Shown here piece by piece: positions 7,487 through 14,569 of a DNA stretch of 15,965 bases. Within the stretch, counting starts at the first letter, position 1. Every line of letters begins with the position of its first letter. Origin of the DNA: an uncultured Rhizobiaceae group bacterium (lineage in GTDB: Bacteria; Pseudomonadota; Alphaproteobacteria; Rhizobiales; Rhizobiaceae). The DNA is taken from the NCBI GenBank assembly GCA_938030645.1, contig CALHHQ010000368.1, forward strand, positions 1 through 15,965, in the 5' to 3' direction. A program made the translations under genes and the position numbers. The notes beneath the pieces were generated by a model that saw nothing but the letters and a program-made list of their open reading frames with translations, did no database searches and had not been told where the DNA came from.

Positions 7487-8440
7487 ATGGATGGTAATTG
7501 GTCTTTCAGCCGCTTTACCCTGAGCAGCGAACTTGAGTTGCCAGAACTGCCTTTAGCAGAGACTCTTCCAATAACTGACAAGTCTTCAGTAATTTCAATT
7601 TACCTGAAAAGTCCTCAGTTTCCAGTACAAGTGCCGATTTCTGAGTGGCACGACGGCTCCAGCAACATGTCAATTACTGCTTATGACAGCCATCTGTTGG
7701 TAAGTTGTGAAGATGTGGCTGATTTTTATGTTGACGCCGACAACATGGAGATATTTGTTTCTCCATCTCCAAAAGGCGCAGATTACTCAGTTCGACACCT
7801 CCTGCTTGACCAAGTCCTGCCTCGTTTGATTTCCCATTATGGTGGAATTGTACTTCATGCATGTTTAGTGGACTTTCAAGGCGAAACAATTTGCGTCGCC
7901 GGTTCTTCCGGAATTGGTAAGTCAACAATTTCGTCAGGTTTTGCCCAGCTTGGAGGAGTCATTCTGAGCGACGATGCTGTGCATCTTTCAACCAATGGTT
8001 TCCAAGTTTTGGCTCAAGGCACATATCAGACGATCCGCCTCCACAATGGCCCAAATCTGCAGGGAATGCTCGACCAATTCGAAGTGTCAGCCAGAGATCC
8101 CGTTGTTGGAAAACTTCGCCTTACGCCTAAGGTTCGCCCCTCATCCCCACCACATCCATCGCCCCTCAGAGCAATCTTTTTGCCACAACCTGAGGATCAA
8201 AACGATCAAATTGGCATCGAACACGTTGCTAAACATGAGGCGTGCGTTCAGCTTATTTCTAACGCATTTCTGTCAAATCCCCTTGACGCCAATAGTGCAG
8301 CGATACAGATGAAAAATGTTGCATCACTCATTGAACCAATTTCAATTTATCGATTGACCTACCCTCGAAATCTAGATCGATTGCCGGAACTATGTCAAAA
8401 ACTGCATGAGGCTGTCATTTACCCCAAAAAACAGACATAA
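7487..8440 (+). CDS. HPr kinase-like tailoring enzyme of lasso cluster, K protein
   Basis: 317 residues from ATG 7487 (a TTG at 7481 would add two). The N-terminal ~110 residues are a mixed, weakly conserved domain. Next comes GIVLHACLVDF, a P-loop VAGSSGIGKST (about 137-147) and GVILSDDAVHL, matching the HPr-kinase/PEPCK-like nucleotide-binding core. The full HPrK is a hexameric regulator; this shorter homologue fits the PadeK/ThcoK/SyanK group, which phosphorylates lasso precursors on the C-terminal Ser. The precursor beside it ends in Lys-Pro rather than Ser, so the usual target is missing; Ser2, Ser13 and Thr14 of the core are the only hydroxyls. The gene starts 36 bases after the precursor and is followed seven bases later by B1. 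Confidence 0.8.
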   Translation: MDGNWSFSRFTLSSELELPELPLAETLPITDKSSVISIYLKSPQFPVQVPISEWHDGSSNMSITAYDSHLLVSCEDVADFYVDADNMEIFVSPSPKGADYSVRHLLLDQVLPRLISHYGGIVLHACLVDFQGETICVAGSSGIGKSTISSGFAQLGGVILSDDAVHLSTNGFQVLAQGTYQTIRLHNGPNLQGMLDQFEVSARDPVVGKLRLTPKVRPSSPPHPSPLRAIFLPQPEDQNDQIGIEHVAKHEACVQLISNAFLSNPLDANSAAIQMKNVASLIEPISIYRLTYPRNLDRLPELCQKLHEAVIYPKKQT

Positions 8441-8447
8441 AACTGAA

Positions 8448-8768
8448 ATGGAAATGCCCCCCAAATACGATTTCGAGGATCAGTGGCGACTTTGCCCCGA
8501 TGTAGCCGTTCAAAATACCGAAGACGGTTCTGTTCTTCTTGATTTAAAGAAAGGGATGTATTTTGGGCTTAACTTTGTTGGAATGGAAATTTTGAACTTG
8601 ATTGTTGATGGTCATGATTTTCAAAGTATTTCTCTGGCAATTGCCAATCAGTACGACGATGACCGAGAGATATTGATCTCAGATATTACCAGTCTAATTC
8701 ATTCCCTTGAATCTAATTATCTGATTTCCAGAATCGAGTCTCGGAAGCAAAATGAACAAGCGCTGTGA
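8448..8768 (+). CDS. PqqD-like leader-binding protein (RRE), B1 protein
   Basis: 106 residues from ATG 8448. Upstream in-frame ATG 8406 would overlap the kinase gene by 35 bases and adds a non-conserved basic tail. ATG 8454 is also possible. The fold signature is clear: DGSVLLDLKKGMYFGLNFVGMEILNLI (about 26-52), where family members have a dG-vvLld-tg-yf-LN-tg-eiw pattern, then helices with DREILISDITSLIHSLESNYLI. RRE proteins bind the precursor leader through a beta-strand exchange on the YxxPxL motif and deliver it to B2 and the cyclase. Its stop codon overlaps the start of the next gene (GTGA), which suggests translational coupling. Confidence 0.88.
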   Translation: MEMPPKYDFEDQWRLCPDVAVQNTEDGSVLLDLKKGMYFGLNFVGMEILNLIVDGHDFQSISLAIANQYDDDREILISDITSLIHSLESNYLISRIESRKQNEQAL

Positions 8769-9790
8769 TTGAACAACTCTTTTCCTGCATGCGAGATGCG
8801 GCCAATAATTGTTTGGTTCCCGAGCGACTGACCCCTGCACTGATCAAAGTCGCCGCTGACCAGAAAGTTTTGTGGTTCTTAGTTGAGGGTGTAGAAAATT
8901 CTCGGTCCAACTCTTTTGTCAAACATATGGCAAAGGAAATTCATACGCAGACTGAGGAACTCTACGCTCAGTTGCGAGGGCTGATCGATATTGTTTCCAA
9001 TATTTGCCCTCCAATTGCACTTAAAGGCGCGTGTTTTCTGATCGAGCAGCCTTCTTCTGCGTCAAAGGGGCGGTTCATGGTTGACTTGGATTTACTTGTT
9101 GATCGAAAACTTGCAGGCGATGTGTCCCATGAATTGGCGGCGCATGGCTATGAAACCGAAAATCAAAAATACAACGATGCTTTGGACATACATCTACCGC
9201 CCTTTTGGAACGAAAATTACTCAGTTCCATTGGAATTGCACACACGGTTTACGAGGTGGAAATACAGTGGATTGCTTGATCTTCATCAAGTGTTAAATCG
9301 ATGCAGCTTGCTAAAATTCGATGGGAATGAATTTTATTTGCCCTCAATAGATGACCGCATCGTTCATCTTGTCGCTCACAGTCAGCTCTCATCACATAGG
9401 TTCGGTAGGCGAACTGTGATTTGCCGCGATCTTGTTGATTTTCTGGATTTAACCTCTAGGAAAGAATGCAATTTACAACAAGTTAGAAAACGGTTTTTAG
9501 AGTCTGGCTACCTCCGCGAATTTATGAGCTTCGTTGCACTGGCCGAATTGGCGTGGGGAAAAGAATTCATGCCCTCAACCTACTTTATGCCAGAGCACCG
9601 AGCGTGGGCATCAACTGTTTTAAGCACCTGTGAAAATGCCACGTTTTCAAAATTCTATCTAGTCCGCAACTGTATCAACCAGGTAGTTGAAAATGCTCTT
9701 AAACCAAATAGGTGGCTTGCCATAATTTTGTTTGCAACGAGCGTTGACCGAATGTCGAAATATTTTCGACGGTATATCCTGAGAAAGTAG
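8765..9790 (+). CDS. Nucleotidyltransferase family protein of lasso cluster, N protein (PF14907 type)
   Basis: 341 residues, GTG start at 8765 overlapping the upstream stop by four bases. Pol-beta-type nucleotidyltransferase landmarks: ALKGACFL (Lys87-Gly88), then GRFMVDLDLLVDR with Arg103, Asp107 and Asp109 as likely metal-binding acids, and VPLELHTRF with Glu157/His159 (an ELH motif typical of the family). The rest is helical. Homologues occur beside kinase-bearing lasso clusters such as those for paeninodin and pseudomycoidin, where they are linked to further modification of a phosphorylated peptide; the chemistry is not settled. Here it may act after the kinase. It is probably the last gene of the lasso operon; 88 bases and a separate promoter separate it from the next gene. 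Confidence 0.78.
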   Translation: MIEQLFSCMRDAANNCLVPERLTPALIKVAADQKVLWFLVEGVENSRSNSFVKHMAKEIHTQTEELYAQLRGLIDIVSNICPPIALKGACFLIEQPSSASKGRFMVDLDLLVDRKLAGDVSHELAAHGYETENQKYNDALDIHLPPFWNENYSVPLELHTRFTRWKYSGLLDLHQVLNRCSLLKFDGNEFYLPSIDDRIVHLVAHSQLSSHRFGRRTVICRDLVDFLDLTSRKECNLQQVRKRFLESGYLREFMSFVALAELAWGKEFMPSTYFMPEHRAWASTVLSTCENATFSKFYLVRNCINQVVENALKPNRWLAIILFATSVDRMSKYFRRYILRK

Positions 9791-9839
9791 CAATGGTTTA
9801 ATAGCAATCCACATTTGAAGCTTCCACTAAGTTACCGCC

Positions 9840-9848
9840 TGCTATAAT
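9840..9848 (+). promoter_or_regulatory. Extended -10 promoter for the Wzz-like gene
   Basis: TGC-TATAAT (9840-9848) is a perfect -10 hexamer with the upstream TGn extension, which can work without a good -35. TTGAAG at 9815-9820 is 22 bases away, too far for normal spacing. The predicted start is about 9855, roughly 24 bases before the chosen start codon. It implies separate expression of the downstream gene. Confidence 0.45.
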
Positions 9849-9878
9849 GTTTTATTTTGGGATCACAGGTCGATGCAA

Positions 9879-11900
9879 ATGAACAAACATCAAAAAACAA
9901 CAGATCTGGTTGTCGAAGAATATTCAAAACCAGATGCAGATAATTGGACTTCGATATTTGATCTGGTCGACTTTGCGTGGTCGGTTCGTTTGCTTGTTCT
10001 AGTCGCCTCGATCATCGGGATGCTCGTTGGATTGAGTGTTGTACTTGCCTATCGCCAGCTGACGTATGTGACGCATTACGACTATATGGTTCAACTGACA
10101 TTTCCGGGTGTAACTGAAGGTCTTTATCCAAATGAAACAGGTTTCTTGCTGACCGATATTATCGCGCCGGCCGTCTTATCAGATGTCCATACGAAAAACC
10201 GATTGGGAGATCAGGGAACCGATCTCGATGCTTTCATTTCACGCGTCAAAGTATCCACTTATTCCGCCTCTGAAAGAGCAATTGTTGCAAAATACGAAGC
10301 CGTTTTTGACAAACGGAAATCTTCGCTGGCAGATGTCGAAAAACTTCAACAAGATATGAGCGCAGAATTGAAGCAAGAAACTCGCTCTGCAGCGTTAATA
10401 CGTCTAGATGATCCCAACAACGACTTCACTCTTCAGCAAGCCCAGTCAATTCTTATTGACATTGTCAGCACGTGGTCAAAGCAGGCGATTAAACAAAAAG
10501 GCGTGCTGCGAGATGGAATTCAGATTGTTAGTCCATCGCAATTGACTGTTGCTTCGTTTAATGGGCTTGATCGCATTAATAAGCTGCGCCTTCTCATTGG
10601 GAACTTAAAACAGCTCTCTACCGCACTGGATCAGGTCAGTAAATCAGCCGGTGGACTTCAAGTCATAATACCCGGATCCAGCATATCGACTTTGGATACT
10701 CTCAATGAGATTGAGACTGTTCATTTAAAGCTTCGAGAGATTGCTGCAAGTTGGCCAGAAAAAGCAGCATTGGAAGAGACATCGCAACGTTTGAATATTG
10801 GTTTGTTTTCAGGAGGTGCTCTTAACCGCAATTACAGCGGTGAAGAAGAATATTTGATCCAACTTGACATGTTTGAAGATGCATTAAAGGCGACCAAACA
10901 AAACTTAGAAATCATTATGGCGCAGGACTATGGACGCATTGTCTCTGATCCAAAAACAGGTTTAACAGCAGTCGATATCGATCGCATGATGAATGAGAAG
11001 AAACAATTCACCCTTCCGACGATAAGATCTCCAATTGTCCAAAACGGCGTTGCAAAAAATCCAGAAGTTTTACTACGATACTATAAGCTGCGTCAGACAG
11101 ATTTGAAACGCAAACTGGCTGAACTCGAACGCAAATTTGCAACAATCAGCGAAACTCTGGCCCCAAAGCAGGTAACTCGATCAGCTCAAAACAATCAAAC
11201 AACTGAAACGGGTAAAAATGGTTTGTCTGCCTCCGTTATTCCTCAACTGGATCAAAGCTTCATTGATAGAATAATTGTACTAAGCAACTCTGGAAATGAC
11301 GCAGAATTTCGACGTGAGCTGACAAAATCGGGTGTTGAATTACAAAACGAAGCCTCTGAACTTAAAACTGAACTTGCGAGGATTGAATCATATATTGCAA
11401 CCGTCCGACAGAATTTTGATGCTCTCTCGTCTGATTCTGAGTTGGTAAAACAGAACAAAATGCGCCTTAGAGTTGAGAAAAGCCTTGCCGCTGTTTTTGA
11501 GGATATCACAGAGGCAACCGATGCCACAATTAGAATTTCCAGACGTCTCAAGTACGCTTCCGACTTGCATCAAATAATTGAGACGGAAGGTTCCGAAATT
11601 TTCGCCGTTGATTTTTATCTTCGTGATGCCGTTGTGCCCAACTATACCATTTCTCAAATACTAGAAAATATGCAAAATATTTCGATCTCGATTGGCAAGC
11701 TTAGCGGTGAAGTCAATACTGGCACCTATGGATCGATTCAGCGCCTTTTTCGACCATTGTCTACGCCTCACGTCTCTGAATCTCAGCTTTTGGGTCCCAG
11801 AAGTTTGCTTCTCATACTGGGCATGGGATTAATATTTTTCTTCGCAAGTTTAGCAATCGGCATCTTTTTGAGAATGAAAGCGAGCCGTCATTCGACATAA
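9879..11900 (+). CDS. Wzz/PCP-like inner-membrane protein with large periplasmic coiled-coil domain
   Basis: 673 residues from ATG 9879, which has CAGG nine bases upstream; ATG 9873 would add two residues but crowd the ribosome site. Topology: cytoplasmic N-terminus, membrane helix at about 36-58 (RLLVLVASIIGMLVGLSVVL), a ~580-residue periplasmic part, a second helix near the end (SLLLILGMGLIFFFASLAIGIFL), then a short basic tail. The periplasmic part has heptad-like, charged helical stretches, mainly about 380-560 (LAELERKFATISETL, LQNEASELKTELARI). This two-helix layout is that of polysaccharide co-polymerases (Wzz, GumC-like), which set chain length of exported polysaccharides. No Walker motif is present, so it lacks a tyrosine-kinase domain. 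No glycan genes are nearby, so its tie to the lasso peptide is unclear; it may be independent cargo. Confidence 0.65.
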   Translation: MNKHQKTTDLVVEEYSKPDADNWTSIFDLVDFAWSVRLLVLVASIIGMLVGLSVVLAYRQLTYVTHYDYMVQLTFPGVTEGLYPNETGFLLTDIIAPAVLSDVHTKNRLGDQGTDLDAFISRVKVSTYSASERAIVAKYEAVFDKRKSSLADVEKLQQDMSAELKQETRSAALIRLDDPNNDFTLQQAQSILIDIVSTWSKQAIKQKGVLRDGIQIVSPSQLTVASFNGLDRINKLRLLIGNLKQLSTALDQVSKSAGGLQVIIPGSSISTLDTLNEIETVHLKLREIAASWPEKAALEETSQRLNIGLFSGGALNRNYSGEEEYLIQLDMFEDALKATKQNLEIIMAQDYGRIVSDPKTGLTAVDIDRMMNEKKQFTLPTIRSPIVQNGVAKNPEVLLRYYKLRQTDLKRKLAELERKFATISETLAPKQVTRSAQNNQTTETGKNGLSASVIPQLDQSFIDRIIVLSNSGNDAEFRRELTKSGVELQNEASELKTELARIESYIATVRQNFDALSSDSELVKQNKMRLRVEKSLAAVFEDITEATDATIRISRRLKYASDLHQIIETEGSEIFAVDFYLRDAVVPNYTISQILENMQNISISIGKLSGEVNTGTYGSIQRLFRPLSTPHVSESQLLGPRSLLLILGMGLIFFFASLAIGIFLRMKASRHST

Positions 11901-12092
11901 GACCAATCCGGCCAGACGGTTGCTATTTCTTCTGTTGTCGAGATTCTGCGCACACGAAATTAGTTGGAAACGGGGTTCTGGGCTCTCCCCTTGAATAAGA
12001 TGTCATGAATATCCGCATTGTCCGTCATCAGGGTTTTTGGGATCGATTGCGGCTTAGATTAAGCGAGATATTGGCCCATCTGTTGCTTGATA
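11901..12092. other. Gap between Wzz-like gene and IS remnant
   Basis: 192 bases without a supported gene. An imperfect hairpin (CAA-T-CCG ... CGG-TTG, about 11905-11923) lies just behind the stop codon and may end transcription. The end of the IS should lie near 12050, but I cannot identify its terminal inverted repeat. Confidence 0.3.
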
Positions 12093-12155
12093 CTAAGCGG
12101 CTTGGTTGCGGTATTGCAAACGCCGCTGTTTGAATGTGTCGCGTTTGATCCTTTC

Positions 12156-12193
12156 CATTGGCCGATAGGCGATTGTAACAATCGCAGTAAGGC
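12156..12193 (-). repeat. Hairpin element copy 5 (minus orientation)
   Basis: 38 bases interrupt OrfB between ...TILLER and ERIKRDTF. Minus strand: CCTTAC, then an 19-nt segment holding GCGATTG-TTA-CAATCGC (7-bp stem), then TATCGGCCAATG. Removing it restores the transposase frame. Confidence 0.65.
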
Positions 12194-12265
12194 GCGTTCG
12201 AGTAGAATGGTTTGGCTGCGCCCGAAGTAGACGTCGGCTGGCGTGAGGTTTTTGAGGCTTTCCTG

Positions 12266-12302
12266 CCTCTCAACACTGCAAGCAGTGTTTGCCGGCCAGC
12301 GG
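12266..12302 (+). repeat. Hairpin element copy 3
   Basis: 37 bases interrupt OrfB between HHRY and QESLKN. Plus strand: CCTCTC, AACACTGC-AA-GCAGTGTT (perfect 8-bp stem), TGCCGGCCAGCGG. Removal restores the frame exactly. Confidence 0.75.
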
Positions 12303-12770
12303 ATAGCGGTGGTGATTATAGTGCTCAACGAAGCGCTCGATGCTGGAGTTGAGATCTCCAGGCAGAAAGTAGTTTTCCAGCAGGATGCGGTTCTTTAGGG
12401 TTTGATGCCAACGCTCGATTTTGCCCTGCGTCTGCGGATGATATGGCGCACCACGAACGTGATCCGTGCCTTCTTCTTTCAACCAGTCCGCCAACTCGCC
12501 CGAGACGTAGCTGGCACCGTTGTCGGACAGCAGACGCGGCTTGTGGCGAACGGCGACCTGATTGCAACCGGAAGCTTGCAGAGCCAGTTCCAGCGTGTCG
12601 GTGACATCACTCGTCTCCATGGTGGTACACAGCTTCCATGCCACCACGTATCGGGAGAAGTCATCGAGGATTGTCGAGAGGTAGTACCAACCCCACCCAA
12701 CAATCTTGATGTAAGTGAAGTCTGTTTGCCACATCTGGTTGATGGCCGTGGTTTTGTCCCTGAACTCATT

Positions 12771-12807
12771 CACTGCCCGGCAGGCAAGCGAAGCGCCGCC
12801 GAGAGGG
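12771..12807 (-). repeat. Hairpin element copy 2 (minus orientation)
   Basis: 37 bases interrupt OrfB between VVIKAA and NEFRDKTT. It differs from copy 1 at one base but lies in the opposite orientation. Minus strand: CCCTCTC, an 18-nt GC-rich segment, TGCCGGGCAGTG. Removal restores the frame exactly. Confidence 0.78.
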
Positions 12808-13175
12808 GGCCGCCTTGATGACCACGAAGGCTGGACTGGTGATGAGATCGTGGGCCTTGAGCAGCCTGTAAACGCTGGCTTCTGACACGAAGTAGCGTTG
12901 TGTGTCCGTAAACCGCACAGCCAGTTCACGCGGTGACAGTTCCGGCTCGTCCAATGCCAGATCGAAAATCCGCTGCCGAACATCGTCAGGAATGCGGTTC
13001 CAGACGTGCAGTGGCTTGGGGAGAGCGATCCTCCAAAGCCTCAACGCCGCCCGTCAGATACCTATCGTACCAGCGGTAGAACGTGGTGCGGGGGATGCCC
13101 AACCTGTCGATGGTCTGCTTGGTCGGCAGATGGGATTGTTCCACTAACCGGATGATCTCAAGCTTCTCGGATGCC

Positions 13176-13212
13176 CCCTCTCGGCGGCGCTGCGCTTGCC
13201 TGCCGGGCAGTG
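13176..13212 (+). repeat. Hairpin element copy 1 at a deletion junction
   Basis: 36 of 37 bases are identical to copy 2, inverted. It joins OrfA (...IAELCR) directly to OrfB (ASEKLEIIRL), so roughly the last two thirds of OrfA are missing at this point. This could be an insertion followed by deletion, or recombination between two copies. Confidence 0.75.
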
Positions 13213-13341
13213 AACGGCACAGTTCAGCAATGGTGTCTTCACCACGCAAACCAGCCAGCACGACCCTGATCTTGTCCTCAGATGAATACCGCTTGCGCGT
13301 CTTGCGGCGGATGTCTTTCACCGTGCGGTCTGCTGCATCGG

Positions 13342-13373
13342 CCTCTCAGTGGTGCAAGCACCACCTGTCGGTA
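13342..13373 (+). repeat. Hairpin element copy 4, 3' side diverged
   Basis: CCTCTC-A, GTGGTGC-AA-GCACCAC (perfect 7-bp stem), C-TGTCGG. The spacing of 18 nt between the flanks equals that of copies 1-3. It abuts the first OrfA codons, so it probably displaced the start of OrfA. Sequence beyond TGTCGG no longer matches the other copies. Confidence 0.6.
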
Positions 13374-13700
13374 ATATATGGCGTTCGTGTGTATGTCTCA
13401 TTCTTCACTCCCAGGTCGTGAAGATGAGCCAAAAACTCTCCCTTAAGCAATCAACCTATTTGATCCCATGGGTGCTGACGGGGAACAATTTGGCGAAATC
13501 GATTGAACAAACAGATAGCGACACCAATTTCCGCTATGGGCCGAAACCACACTTTTTCCGGTTTGCTCCACCCATCCTGTCACCATTTCAGGTGACCCGA
13601 AGGTGACCGAAGACCTCTTGCAAAGTGGTGACCGAGCGCGAAAATGGTAACGAATTACCGTCTAACGCATTCAAATATATATCGAAAATGATTTTGAAAT
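13374..13700. other. Right end of island: non-coding, AT-rich with GGTGACC cluster
   Basis: 327 bases without a supported gene. A short plus-strand reading frame (13424-13606) has a hydrophilic, unrecognised translation and no ribosome site. The stretch contains the right-hand GGTGACC cluster at 13591-13633. The complementary end of an integrase gene would be expected here in an intact element, but no trace of one can be read. Confidence 0.5.
13591..13633 (+). repeat. Right candidate arm-type sites: three GGTGACC heptamers
   Basis: GGTGACC at 13591-13597, 13602-13608 and 13627-13633. The first two are 11 bp apart, exactly as in the left pair (2934/2945), and the paired units agree at 15 of 18 positions. 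They lie 68-110 bases inside the right attachment repeat. Confidence 0.5.
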
Positions 13701-13776
<76 letters not shown>

Positions 13777-13882
13777 ATCTGAAAACACGCATGGTGTTTT
13801 GCATGGAAGGTCCGCAGTTAAATTGTTGCGAACCTTGGATTGTGAGTGGATGAACCACCAAATCAACGAGCGGGTTCTACGA

Positions 13883-13908
13883 AAGGGCTTGATGAAATTC
13901 AAGCCCTT
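13883..13908 (-). terminator. Hairpin terminator-like structure downstream of the TIGR02300 gene
   Basis: A perfect 10-bp inverted repeat (AAGGGCTTGA / TCAAGCCCTT) with a 6-base loop lies 15 bases beyond the stop codon of the minus-strand TIGR02300 gene. On that strand only TTTC follows, so the T-run is poor. It separates this gene from tRNA-Ala. Confidence 0.5.
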
Positions 13909-13923
13909 CCATGCCCTCAAACG

Positions 13924-14349
13924 TTAAATGTCTTCTTTGTCGTCGTTGGTTGGCTTGATGAGGTCTGACAGGTTGTCATTGTCGTCGTCATCATCTTCCA
14001 AGAACGGGCCGTCAGCGACTTCATCGTCATCATCATCTTCGACTTCAACATCCGGAATATCGCTTGGGATGTCGTCGTCGTCGTCGTCACCGTCAACCGT
14101 ATCACCATCGTCGTCCTCAGCATCATCAAGGCTGATGATTTCCGGTCCGCCTGTTTCCACTTCATCTTCATCATCGGAATCGGCAGCTTTTTCTTCAGCT
14201 TCTTTTTCCGGTTTCGCTTTTGCTGTTTCCACAACAACTTCAAAAGCGGCGCCACATTTGGGGCACAAAATCGGATCGCGGTTCAAATCGTAGTATTTTG
14301 CACCACAGCTTGGGCACAGGCGTTTCTCGCCAAGTTCAGGTTTAGCCAA
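13924..14349 (-). CDS. TIGR02300 family protein: zinc ribbon with long acidic tail
   Basis: 141 residues. The start is TTG at 14349, supported by GAGG seven bases upstream and by the family N-terminus MAKPELGEKRLCPSCG. Residues 11-38 form a zinc ribbon with two CxxC knuckles (CPSCG and CPKCG). The remainder is an extremely acidic, low-complexity tail dominated by Asp and Glu, probably disordered. The family is an alphaproteobacterial hypothetical typically found beside aroA; its function is unknown. It is divergent from aroA across about 220 bases. Confidence 0.93.
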   Translation of the reverse strand: MAKPELGEKRLCPSCGAKYYDLNRDPILCPKCGAAFEVVVETAKAKPEKEAEEKAADSDDEDEVETGGPEIISLDDAEDDDGDTVDGDDDDDDIPSDIPDVEVEDDDDDEVADGPFLEDDDDDNDNLSDLIKPTNDDKEDI

Positions 14350-14569
14350 TGGACTGCCTCATCTTGTGTAAATTCAGGAACCTTCGAAGCAAATCAAAGC
14401 CAAAACGAAGGATTAGCGTGAGGTGTTAGCGCCCGTCTGCGCCGCTGTCAAAGGGAATTGTCACCGTATTTATTGTTGGCACGCATATGAGTTGCGGGTG
14501 ACACAGCCGATGGAAAGTCCTACACAACTTTTGCCTTGCGATCAGTCGCAAAAATACCTTTTCAAAAAC
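14350..14569. promoter_or_regulatory. Divergent intergenic region between TIGR02300 gene and aroA
   Basis: 220 bases that must hold the outward promoters of both genes. I see no consensus -35/-10 pair good enough to place. The aroA frame stays open back to 14423, but that upstream translation does not resemble EPSP synthase. Confidence 0.4.

Larger units (their letters stand above)
12093..13339 (-). mobile_element. Decayed IS3-family insertion sequence (ends not resolved)
   Basis: The region encodes pieces of the OrfA helix-turn-helix protein and the OrfB DDE integrase of an IS3-family element, read right to left. Terminal inverted repeats and target duplication could not be found, so the coordinates are those of coding remnants only. 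Five short hairpin insertions and a deletion across the OrfA/OrfB junction show it is old and immobile. It sits near the right end of the island and may have replaced other cargo, possibly the missing integrase (inference). Confidence 0.8.
12093..13339 (-). pseudogene. IS3-family transposase OrfA/OrfB, broken
   Basis: Reading down from 13339: DAADRTVKDIRRKTRKRYSS, ...GEDTIAELCR (OrfA HTH start); then a hairpin insertion replaces the rest of OrfA and the first codons of OrfB; then SEKLEIIRLVEQSHLPTKQ ... LGIPRTTFYRWYDRYL. An extra C in a CCCC run near 13023 shifts the frame before VWNRIPDDVRQRIFDLAL. OrfB continues to SPAFVVIKAA, is cut by a 37-bp insertion, and resumes at NEFRDKTTAINQMWQTDFTYIK with the DDE core (WQTDF, LDDFSRY, LLSDNGASY, HPQTQGKIERWHQTLKNR). 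It is cut again after HYNHHRY and resumes at QESLKNLTPADVYFGRSQT. A last insertion precedes ERIKRDTF...YRNQAA and the stop at 12093. Catalytic residues survive but no continuous protein can be made. Confidence 0.88.

Noticed and set aside
12402..12818. Plus-strand 138-residue reading frame within the IS
   Set aside because: It is antisense to the DDE core of the transposase, whose motifs are unmistakable on the minus strand.
12156..13373. CRISPR array from the spaced short repeats
   Set aside because: Spacing is irregular, orientation varies, the copies sit inside a transposase frame, and there are no cas genes.
13424..13606. Short plus-strand reading frame right of the IS, considered as an integrase remnant
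   Set aside because: The translation shows none of the tyrosine-recombinase Arg-His-Tyr motifs nor a recognisable N-terminal SAM-like domain.
13928..14293. Ser-rich plus-strand reading frame opposite the TIGR02300 gene
   Set aside because: The poly-Ser translation is the antisense image of the GAT/GAC/GAA repeats encoding the acidic tail; the minus-strand protein is a clear family member with a ribosome site.
14423..14569. 49-residue N-terminal extension of aroA
   Set aside because: The extra residues do not resemble EPSP synthase, contain several Cys/His in random order, and the 448-residue product already matches the family length.
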